Below are positions 1 through 5,136 of a stretch of 5,136 nucleotides of DNA, piece after piece (the first letter of the stretch is position 1; every line of letters begins with the position of its first letter). The translations under genes and the position numbers were made by a program. Below the pieces are notes generated by a model. The model was not told the origin of the DNA and made no database searches. It saw only the letters and a program-made list of their open reading frames with translations. This DNA is from Clostridiales bacterium (GTDB lineage Bacteria; Bacillota; Clostridia; Christensenellales; CAG-138): positions 1-5,136 of the forward strand of contig DNFZ01000142.1 in assembly GCA_003486785.1 (NCBI GenBank), given 5' to 3'.

Positions 1-1278
1 CTTTGCGCTACGCGCCATGATGAGCTTGATTGCCGTATAGAGCGCCATGGAAACGACGATGCCGTTGATCGGACCGACGAAGAAGATGAACGGCGCAACA
101 TTGCCTGTGCAATACGCCACAACGGCGCCAACCACAAACGAAGCGATACCAACCCAGTTGAATCCTTCCGTGATCTTAAAGTTCTCTTTCTTACCCTTAC
201 CGAGAATCCAGTAATCGGCGATGATGATGCCGGCAACCGGCGGGATGAATGCCGTGAGGATGCTCAAGAAACCCTGGAACTGGTTCATGATGCCAACCGC
301 GCCTAAAATGGTGCCGATTGCGCCTGCGATGCCGGTTGTGAGCTTAAACTTTTTGGCGCCGACGCCGAGCAGGCTGGAGAATGCCAGACCGCCGCTGTAA
401 GCGTTGGTCACGTTTGTCGTCCAGGTCGCCAGTACGAGCGCGATCAAACCGAACGCCGGTACGCCGACCGCCGCGAGAACTGCGCTGATGTCGTATTCGC
501 CGGTTACAATGGTCAGAACTGCGCCGATTACCATCATGGCAAGGCCTGCGGGAACGACGCCTAAAACGCTGGACTTTACGACGTCTCCGCGGTTCTTGGC
601 GTATCTGGAATAGTCGCCGCTGATCACGCCGCCAAGCGCAAAGGTGGCGACCGCAAGGCTGATGCCCTGCACCAGTGTCATCGGAATGGTCGGCGTATAG
701 GCGGCAACCGCCGCGATACCATCGTTTTTCGTAATAGCGGCATACAGGCCGTAGATCAAAACGGCAATCAGCGCGGGAACCGCAATGAAATTTAAGTATT
801 TCAGCGCTTTATAGCCGTACATGGCGGTTAGCAGCATGAGCGAGCCCCAAACCAGGCTTGAAACCCACGCGGGAATCAGAAAGCCGGTCATAGAGGCGAT
901 CATCGCCGAGAATGACGCACCGCAAACAGCGGACTGAACGCCGAACCAACCGACGCAGGCGATTGCGAGCAGCGTGCTGATGATGAACTGCGCACCTCTG
1001 GTTCCCAGCGGGCCCGAAGCCATCGAGACGGTAGGCAACCCGGTGTCGCAGCTCTGCATACCCATGAAGCACATGTATGTGCATACAATGCCGTAACCGA
1101 TGAGAATGCATGTGACTACGCCGCCGAGGTTGAAGCCCATGCCGAGAAACGCGCCAACCATGAGACAGGGCACGCAAATCATCGCGCCGATCCAGATCAT
1201 CGCAAGGCTCACCCAGCTTTGCCGCTGTTCGGGCTTGATTTCATATTCGGAGAAAGTACTGGTTCCCTTATCAGACAT
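1..1278 (-). CDS. codB: CodB-like NCS1 nucleobase permease (3' end outside the window)
   Basis: Integral membrane symporter of the NCS1 (nucleobase:cation symporter-1) family, expected to import cytosine or a related nucleobase across the cytoplasmic membrane. The ATG at 1278-1276 opens a frame of 426 codons with no stop before base 1. Family members are usually about 420-450 residues, so little is missing. The translation is almost wholly hydrophobic, with about 12 likely membrane segments after a short charged N-terminus (MSDKGTSTFSEYEIKPEQRQ). CodB-type motifs are recognisable in order: VGWFGVQ near residues 109-115 (in the NCS1 member Mhp1 a Trp in this helix stacks on the substrate), GDYSRYAKN at 221-229, WTTN-x-TNAYSGGLAFS at 286-301, and IPPVAGIIIADYW at 345-357. 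The start is supported by GGGAGG five bases upstream. It is divergent from a PucR-type regulator, which probably controls it. The family is clear, but the substrate (cytosine, another purine or pyrimidine, or a ureide) is inferred. A deaminase or hydrolase downstream would settle it. Confidence 0.9.
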   Translation of the reverse strand, partial: MSDKGTSTFSEYEIKPEQRQSWVSLAMIWIGAMICVPCLMVGAFLGMGFNLGGVVTCILIGYGIVCTYMCFMGMQSCDTGLPTVSMASGPLGTRGAQFIISTLLAIACVGWFGVQSAVCGASFSAMIASMTGFLIPAWVSSLVWGSLMLLTAMYGYKALKYLNFIAVPALIAVLIYGLYAAITKNDGIAAVAAYTPTIPMTLVQGISLAVATFALGGVISGDYSRYAKNRGDVVKSSVLGVVPAGLAMMVIGAVLTIVTGEYDISAVLAAVGVPAFGLIALVLATWTTNVTNAYSGGLAFSSLLGVGAKKFKLTTGIAGAIGTILGAVGIMNQFQGFLSILTAFIPPVAGIIIADYWILGKGKKENFKITEGFNWVGIASFVVGAVVAYCTGNVAPFIFFVGPINGIVVSMALYTAIKLIMARSAK

Positions 1279-1283
1279 AATAA

Positions 1284-1289
1284 CCTCCC
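1284..1289 (-). promoter_or_regulatory. Ribosome binding site of the permease gene
   Basis: The minus strand reads GGGAGG, five bases before the ATG at 1278. It is a strong Shine-Dalgarno match and fixes the permease start. Confidence 0.8.
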
Positions 1290-1315
1290 AATCGTACAAG
1301 AATCATAATTGATAT

Positions 1316-1354
1316 AATATATATAATAATTACTGTGGGGTTGTAATCGGTCAT
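1316..1354 (-). promoter_or_regulatory. Candidate promoter region of the permease gene (weakly resolved)
   Basis: On the minus strand this very A+T-rich stretch offers -10-like TATATT (1321-1316) or TATATA (1323-1318). Possible -35 elements are TTACAA (1346-1341; 19 or 17 bases away) and ATGACC (1354-1349). None is a clean match, so the exact promoter cannot be fixed. A TCGGTC/GACCGA box (1347-1352) lies on top of the candidate -35 elements, which would suit control by a bound regulator. Confidence 0.3.
1344..1353 (+). repeat. Direct repeat copy 1, TAATCGGTCA
   Basis: Ten bases identical to 1427-1436, 83 bases apart start to start, which is close to a whole number of helical turns. The core TCGGTC also occurs inverted (GACCGA) at 1398-1403. 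This copy lies in the likely permease promoter. It is a candidate regulator half-site, but its function is inferred. Confidence 0.45.
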
Positions 1355-1376
1355 AAGGTAAAAAATTCGCGCTCTC

Positions 1377-1396
1377 TTTTGTCCATTTGGACAAAA
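1377..1396. promoter_or_regulatory. Candidate operator palindrome in the divergent intergenic region
   Basis: Perfect inverted repeat with 9-bp arms TTTTGTCCA / TGGACAAAA and a 2-base centre (TT). It lies between the divergent permease and pucR genes, and its right arm overlaps a -35-like TGGACA for pucR. Its form fits a dimeric DNA-binding protein. The neighbouring PucR-family regulator is the obvious candidate, although the sequence is not a clear match to the PucR box described in Bacillus subtilis. It is not followed by a T-run in the way a terminator would be, and it is not positioned as one. Confidence 0.5.
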
Positions 1397-1418
1397 AGAC
1401 CGACATGCGCAATATAAT
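1388..1418 (+). promoter_or_regulatory. Candidate pucR promoter (TGGACA, 19-base spacer, TATAAT)
   Basis: A perfect -10 hexamer TATAAT at 1413-1418 lies 19 bases downstream of TGGACA (1388-1393, five of six matches to TTGACA). The spacer is longer than the ideal 17. A second perfect TATAAT at 1425-1430 has a weaker upstream CCGACA (1400-1405), also with a 19-base spacer, so either or both could be used. Transcription would start near 1425 or 1437 and give a leader of about 125-137 bases. The palindrome and the repeat boxes overlap both options. Confidence 0.4.
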
Positions 1419-1426
1419 ATATGTTA

Positions 1427-1436
1427 TAATCGGTCA
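1427..1436 (+). repeat. Direct repeat copy 2, TAATCGGTCA
   Basis: Identical to 1344-1353. It overlaps the second TATAAT (1425-1430), so protein binding here would be expected to interfere with pucR transcription. Together with the inverted GACCGA at 1398-1403 it forms an inverted pair (arms of 6, 26-base spacing) flanking both pucR -10 candidates. Autoregulation is an inference. Confidence 0.45.
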
Positions 1437-1443
1437 AGCCAGT

Positions 1444-1496
1444 TCCGTTTTGCGTCTTGGGCGCAAAGAACACACTACAAACGGACAATTGCGCCC
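1444..1496 (+). repeat. Overlapping inverted repeats in the putative pucR leader
   Basis: Three inverted repeats share bases: TTTGCG/CGCAAA (1449-1454 with 1462-1467, 7-base loop), GGGCGCAA/TTGCGCCC (1459-1466 with 1489-1496, 22-base loop) and TCCGTTT/AAACGGA (1444-1450 with 1479-1485). The first two cannot form together because both use 1462-1466. CGCAAAG recurs at 1544-1550, just before the pucR ribosome binding site. This could be an RNA structure in the leader or clustered protein half-sites. No T-run follows, so a classic attenuator is not supported. Confidence 0.4.
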
Positions 1497-1561
1497 TTTG
1501 AATCAAGCGCTGGGAATAATGCACAACGCGCAGGAAAAGCTTACGCAAAGCGAGGGAAGGT

Positions 1562-3184
1562 ATGAGTGCAACGGTAGAAAATCTGTCTGCGCTTCCGTGC
1601 TTAAAAGAGGCGGAGGTGCTGGCTGGTCATGGAGGCTTATATAAAATTGTCGCGTCCATCTCTGTGCTGGAATATGCGGATGTCGATTCGTTGCAGAACG
1701 ATTTATTCAACAACAACGAGTTCAGCGGCGGAGAGATCGTAATCTCCGGCCTAGTCAATATTAAGGACAATGTGGACGCGCAATGCGCAAACATCCGAAA
1801 ACTCGCGCAGGTCGGCGAAGTCGGCCTGATTTTGTATTATGTCGGTATCTTTATGCCCACCGTTGACCAGCGCCTCATCGATCTGGCAAACGAGCTCGAT
1901 TTCGTTTTGATCTGCATGCCGAGAAACCGCATGAATCTGCGATACAGCGAGGTTATCTCGGAGGTAATGGAAGCGATATTCAAAGATCAGAACGACAATA
2001 GCTACTTTGTCAACGAGATATTGGAGCGGGTATCGCACCTGCCAAGGGCGCAGAGAAACGTTGAGACGGTGTTGAGAATGGTCAGCGACAGGCTGCACAT
2101 CTCGCTGTTTCTTACGGATCTGTCCTATCATATTTTGAACTATGTTGCATGGCCGCGCACCCTCAACCTGAGCCTGGAGACGCTGATCGGCCAGCTGGAG
2201 GCGGCTTTGCCGGGCGAAACGGCTCAAATACGGCTGCACGAGACGGAAGCATGGCTCCATCATGCGCCGTTGATTTGGAATGATAAAATCCAGATGCATC
2301 TGTTTCTCATCAAAGAAAACGCGCCGCTCAGCACCGCTTTGCAGCGGCATGCCATAGAGCTGGTAAAACTATCGGTGCATATCTGGAACAGCAAGCATTC
2401 GGAGTTTGTCATGAGCGAGCTGGTGCAGGCGATCCTGAATGACGAGCCGATGAATATGCGGCGGCTTGCGAATTACTTTCGTATCGACGTCGCCTCGATC
2501 AATAACATGTGGGTCATTCGCCCCTGCAAAATGTCAACCAAGCCCGGTGAAGAAAAGCACATACAGCATCAGATTTTAGATTTGACCAAGGGTATTTTAA
2601 AAAATCGGTGCCGAACGCTGGTGATTGATCGATATGACGATTCGGTCATTGTGTTTATGGACAAACAGTCTATGGTTGAAAACAGCGCGGCGTTGGCAAA
2701 TGAACTTGAAAACGCTCTGACACAAAACGAAATCGACGCTACGCTGGTGCTATGCTACAATCTGGAGACGACCACGGATGTCAGAGAAGCGTATCTCGCC
2801 GTTTCGCGAGACATGGAGAATGCGAGAAAGATATTCTGTCACAAAAAGCAGCTCACGTTACACGAGATTCTCTTTGCGCAAACTTGCAACGATATTGTCG
2901 TCGCGGGCGAAGAGAAGATAAAGAGTGAGTTGAAAGAAATCGTGTTGCTGGCGCACGACGATGAACGCAAGCAGATCGATTTGCTCAATACGCTGGAGGT
3001 GTTTTTACTGGATGCCAATTGCAATATTGCAAGAACCGCAGCGTTGATGTTTTTGCACAAGAACACAATCAAATACAGAATCCGCTGCATGAGCGAGCGG
3101 CTAACCTATCCTGTTACAAAAATGCCGGAGGTCAATAGCCTGTATCGCGCCTGCGCAATCAAAAGGCTGCTGGAATATCGGTAA
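1562..3184 (+). CDS. PucR-family transcriptional regulator
   Basis: Cytoplasmic DNA-binding regulator of 540 residues with the PucR/CdaR architecture. Residues about 8-142 match the PucR N-terminal domain (starting LSALPCLKEAEVLAG, then GEIVISGL near 57-63 and ELDFVLICMP at 111-120). A less conserved middle region follows (about 143-280). Residues about 290-430 are placed like the degenerate GGDEF-like domain of CdaR/PucR proteins. The C-terminus carries the PucR-type helix-turn-helix: LLNTLEVFLLDANCN (474-488), IARTAALMFLHKNTIKYRIR (489-508), then CMSERL. This matches the family pattern of an ordered 'TA..L.iH.NT..YR' recognition unit. The ATG is preceded by GAGGGA (1552-1557), four bases away. 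Members typically respond to purine-catabolic or nucleobase ligands. Divergent placement from an NCS1 permease suggests control of that gene and of itself. Family assignment is secure; ligand and target are inferred. Confidence 0.9.
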   Translation: MSATVENLSALPCLKEAEVLAGHGGLYKIVASISVLEYADVDSLQNDLFNNNEFSGGEIVISGLVNIKDNVDAQCANIRKLAQVGEVGLILYYVGIFMPTVDQRLIDLANELDFVLICMPRNRMNLRYSEVISEVMEAIFKDQNDNSYFVNEILERVSHLPRAQRNVETVLRMVSDRLHISLFLTDLSYHILNYVAWPRTLNLSLETLIGQLEAALPGETAQIRLHETEAWLHHAPLIWNDKIQMHLFLIKENAPLSTALQRHAIELVKLSVHIWNSKHSEFVMSELVQAILNDEPMNMRRLANYFRIDVASINNMWVIRPCKMSTKPGEEKHIQHQILDLTKGILKNRCRTLVIDRYDDSVIVFMDKQSMVENSAALANELENALTQNEIDATLVLCYNLETTTDVREAYLAVSRDMENARKIFCHKKQLTLHEILFAQTCNDIVVAGEEKIKSELKEIVLLAHDDERKQIDLLNTLEVFLLDANCNIARTAALMFLHKNTIKYRIRCMSERLTYPVTKMPEVNSLYRACAIKRLLEYR

Positions 3185-3329
3185 CCAAGCGTGCGATCTT
3201 CTGTTTCTTTCAGCCCTTCCTGCAAAGCGGAGCGTTTGTTGCACCACGCGTAAAGCGAGAAGGAAAAGGGATAGGTTATCTGCTAGCGATGCCGCAGGCC
3301 AACGTCGGCGCATCCCCTATGGAATTCCC

Positions 3330-3358
3330 TTGCCCAATACTCCCGCCGTTGATAGAAT
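3330..3358 (+). promoter_or_regulatory. Sigma-A-type promoter for the histidine kinase gene
   Basis: TTGCCC (3330-3335) and TAGAAT (3353-3358, five of six matches to TATAAT) are separated by exactly 17 bases. Transcription would begin near 3365, leaving a leader of about 25 bases before the GTG at 3390. This makes the two-component genes a unit separate from pucR. No convincing rho-independent terminator was seen in the 3185-3329 gap after pucR, so some read-through is possible. Confidence 0.5.
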
Positions 3359-3374
3359 GAGGATACAAGAGTGC

Positions 3375-3383
3375 AAAGGAGGT
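3375..3383 (+). promoter_or_regulatory. Ribosome binding site that decides the kinase start
   Basis: AAAGGAGGT is a near-perfect Shine-Dalgarno sequence with seven bases between GGAGG and the GTG at 3390. It favours GTG 3390 over the in-frame TTG at 3330, which sits inside the promoter's -35 element, and over the ATG at 3357. Confidence 0.8.
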
Positions 3384-3389
3384 GCGGCA

Positions 3390-5132
3390 GTGAAACGGGT
3401 TCGATCCGCCAAGAAGAGCTTGATCAAGTTTTTCCTGATCCTGCTCCTGATTACCCTGCTGTGCCTTGTTTCCTACGGCGTGTATTCCGTCTGGATGTAC
3501 GAGCAGCAGCTCATCTTCAGAAACCAGGCGGCGCTTGATGTATATTCCAACAACCTGATCTACGTCCTGCAGGATATGACCTCGTTCAATCAGGATGTCT
3601 ACTCGAGCGATACGGATTTTTTACTGCTCGCGAACAAGGCGGATTCGCTGCCGGACGACCAGAGGATCGTGCCGGAGTATAATCTAAGAAAGCTGATGAA
3701 CAGCCGCGTGCCAAACGCAGGAGCGATCTTCTTCTTCAACAAGTCCCGCTCGGAGTTCTTCTATTGCTTTGGCTCCGACTTTATGGGCGGCACGATCACA
3801 CGCCGCCACATGGAGTTTATGAATCAGCTTCGCGAGCACTGGCTCGACGCAAAGCAAACGGATCTGATGCGCTGGATCGCGTTTTCCGAGGGCGAGGATG
3901 TTCTGCTCATGAATGCGTACCGACGGGCGGATCTGTATGTTTGCTCGATTCTGGATCTCAACGCGTTTATCGGCATGCATACCGAAGGGGTCGACGCCAT
4001 CAAATACGCGTTCTTTACGCAGGATCAAATCCTAACCAATGCGGACTATGCGGCGCAAGAGGGCATCACGCTGGAGATGATTCAGCGCGCGGAAGCAAAC
4101 CTCGTAAGAAATCTCTATATCGGCAACATCATCCAGTCCGATTATTATCCCGCCTACGGCATCGGGTTGAGCGGCATCATGTCGCTGCAGGGCATCTGGA
4201 GCTATTCGCGCATCTCCGTAATCCTGTTTTTGATCGTGTTTATCGTGATCTGCGGATTGTTCTTCGTGATCTACGCGTTCATCGATCGGATCTTGATCTA
4301 TCCGCTCAATCAGATTACAAACGCGTCCCGGCAGCTCTCCGGCGCCGGCGAACCCGTCCGGACGGACTATGAAAACCTGCTGGAATTCTCGACCATACAG
4401 ATCGCGCTGGATCGCCTCGTCGAGCAAAAGGTGCGTCTGGAGCAGGACAACCGCACCAAGACGCAGGAGACGGAGCATGCGCTTTTGCAATACTATCAGC
4501 TGCAAACGCGCTCGCATTTCTTCCTGAATTGCCTTAAGAGCCTGTATCACATGTCCGAACGCGGCGAGATCGAGAAGATTCGCCTGATGATACTCGCGTT
4601 TTCCAACCATCTGCGCTATGTGTTTCACGATAATCTTCTGCTCGTGACGCTCAAGTCGGAGCTCGACGAGGCGCAGGATTACTATCAGATCATACAGATG
4701 GATCGCGCGCATCCGTTGCTGCTGGATATGGAGGTTGACCAGAGCCTGCTGGAATACCGGGTGCCGCCGCTTGTCGTGCAGACATTCCTGGAAAACTCTT
4801 ATAAATACAACACAAACAGGAAAAAGTTTCTGCGCTTTCGCGTGCAGATTGACCGAATCGAGATGGAGGGCCGCCCCTACATTCGATTGCGGCTGAGCGA
4901 CAACGGCGTAGGATACAGTGCCGAGATGCTCAAAAAGCTCTCGGAGCCGGATGAGCAGTTTGAGCAGTATCACGTCGGCATCAGCAATCTCAAACGCAGG
5001 ATGGCGTTGATCTATCAAAACGATTTTCAGGTGGCGTTCTTCAATGCGCCGGGCGGAGGCGCCTGTTCGCTGATCTATCTGCCGCTGCAGGCGGAGGAAA
5101 GGAGCGAGGACGATGCATGTGCTGATCGTTGA
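3390..5132 (+). CDS. Membrane-bound sensor histidine kinase, YesM/LytS (HPK7-like) type
   Basis: Signal-sensing kinase expected to autophosphorylate and pass phosphate to the response regulator that follows. Counting from the GTG at 3390 (580 residues), a basic N-terminus (VKRVRSAKK) leads into membrane segment 1 (about 10-36). An extracytoplasmic sensor region of about 235 residues follows, then membrane segment 2 (about 274-298) and a HAMP-like linker (about 299-352, YPLNQITNASRQLSGAGEP). The His-kinase domain carries the phospho-acceptor His376 in LQTRSHFFLNCLKSL, the N-box PPLVVQTFLENSYKY with Asn469, the ATP-binding DNGVG at 504-508, GISNLKRRM at 530-538 and GGG at 555-557. The H-box is unusual in having Ser instead of the common Pro before the His. 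The ligand is unknown. The start is set by AAAGGAGG and a promoter just upstream. The stop overlaps the next gene, indicating one operon. Family call is firm. Confidence 0.92.
   Translation: MKRVRSAKKSLIKFFLILLLITLLCLVSYGVYSVWMYEQQLIFRNQAALDVYSNNLIYVLQDMTSFNQDVYSSDTDFLLLANKADSLPDDQRIVPEYNLRKLMNSRVPNAGAIFFFNKSRSEFFYCFGSDFMGGTITRRHMEFMNQLREHWLDAKQTDLMRWIAFSEGEDVLLMNAYRRADLYVCSILDLNAFIGMHTEGVDAIKYAFFTQDQILTNADYAAQEGITLEMIQRAEANLVRNLYIGNIIQSDYYPAYGIGLSGIMSLQGIWSYSRISVILFLIVFIVICGLFFVIYAFIDRILIYPLNQITNASRQLSGAGEPVRTDYENLLEFSTIQIALDRLVEQKVRLEQDNRTKTQETEHALLQYYQLQTRSHFFLNCLKSLYHMSERGEIEKIRLMILAFSNHLRYVFHDNLLLVTLKSELDEAQDYYQIIQMDRAHPLLLDMEVDQSLLEYRVPPLVVQTFLENSYKYNTNRKKFLRFRVQIDRIEMEGRPYIRLRLSDNGVGYSAEMLKKLSEPDEQFEQYHVGISNLKRRMALIYQNDFQVAFFNAPGGGACSLIYLPLQAEERSEDDACADR
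5098..5104 (+). promoter_or_regulatory. Ribosome binding site of the response-regulator gene
   Basis: AAAGGAG inside the last kinase codons, eight bases before the ATG at 5113. It supports that start and translational coupling with the kinase. Confidence 0.65.
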
Positions 5133-5136
5133 CGAC
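5113..5136 (+). CDS. Response regulator, N-terminal fragment (continues past the window)
   Basis: Only eight codons are present, reading MHVLIVDD. This is the typical opening of a receiver domain: a hydrophobic first strand followed by the acidic Asp-Asp pair that binds magnesium. The ATG lies in a different frame from the kinase and overlaps its end by 20 bases, with AAAGGAG upstream. Kinases of the YesM type are usually paired with a YesN-like regulator carrying an AraC-type DNA-binding domain, so that is the expected product, but the output domain is not in the window. Confidence 0.75.

Noticed and set aside
404..1312. Small open frames on both strands over the permease gene
   Set aside because: The permease reading frame on the minus strand is continuous with clear NCS1 motifs. 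The other frames are shadows.
1387..1644. Small open frame (85 codons) crossing the intergenic region into pucR
   Set aside because: Its start falls within the operator palindrome and upstream of both TATAAT boxes. It has no good ribosome binding site, and its end overlaps pucR out of frame.
1751..2350. 199-codon open frame on the minus strand inside pucR
   Set aside because: It is antisense to the PucR coding region and has no recognisable protein features.
3280..3316. Imperfect inverted repeat around GATGC/GCATC after pucR, considered as a terminator
   Set aside because: The stem is short and bulged and no T-run follows, so a rho-independent terminator is not supported.
3764..4372. 202-codon open frame on the plus strand inside the kinase
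   Set aside because: It is an out-of-frame shadow rich in Arg, His and Gly, with no family features, fully inside a confident coding gene.
4032..5018. 328-codon open frame on the minus strand
   Set aside because: It lies wholly antisense to the kinase domain, which has clear family motifs. The translation shows no recognisable domain and looks like a reverse-strand shadow of biased codons.

Overview
The window looks like part of a Gram-positive, clostridial-type (Firmicutes) chromosome of roughly 50% G+C. The basis is strong AGGAGG-type ribosome binding sites, a GTG start, sigma-A-like promoter hexamers, and the gene families present: a PucR-type regulator and a YesM/LytS-type sensor kinase followed by a response regulator. 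Placement below phylum or class is not possible from this sequence.

Layout. Bases 1-1278 (minus strand) hold almost all of a CodB-like NCS1 nucleobase permease whose 3' end lies outside the window. A 283-base divergent intergenic region (1279-1561) separates it from a 540-residue PucR-family transcriptional regulator on the plus strand (1562-3184). This gap is A+T-rich and contains a 9-bp-arm palindrome, repeated TCGGTC/GACCGA boxes, two perfect TATAAT hexamers, and overlapping inverted repeats in the likely pucR leader. A 205-base gap (3185-3389) carries a good sigma-A promoter candidate. It is followed by a membrane-bound histidine kinase starting at GTG 3390 and ending at 5132. Its last 20 bases overlap the start of a response-regulator gene (MHVLIVDD, 5113 onward), which is cut by the window edge.

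How it fits together. The permease and PucR regulator form a classic divergent transporter/regulator pair, probably for uptake of a nucleobase (cytosine, or another purine, pyrimidine or ureide) under substrate-responsive control. The kinase and regulator form a separate two-component unit with its own promoter. Its large extracytoplasmic domain suggests sensing of an external ligand, and related systems often control nearby carbohydrate ABC transporters, but none is visible here. No RNA genes, insertion sequences, CRISPR arrays or convincing rho-independent terminators were seen. Nothing here amounts to a clearly new system. The most interesting part is the divergent regulatory region.
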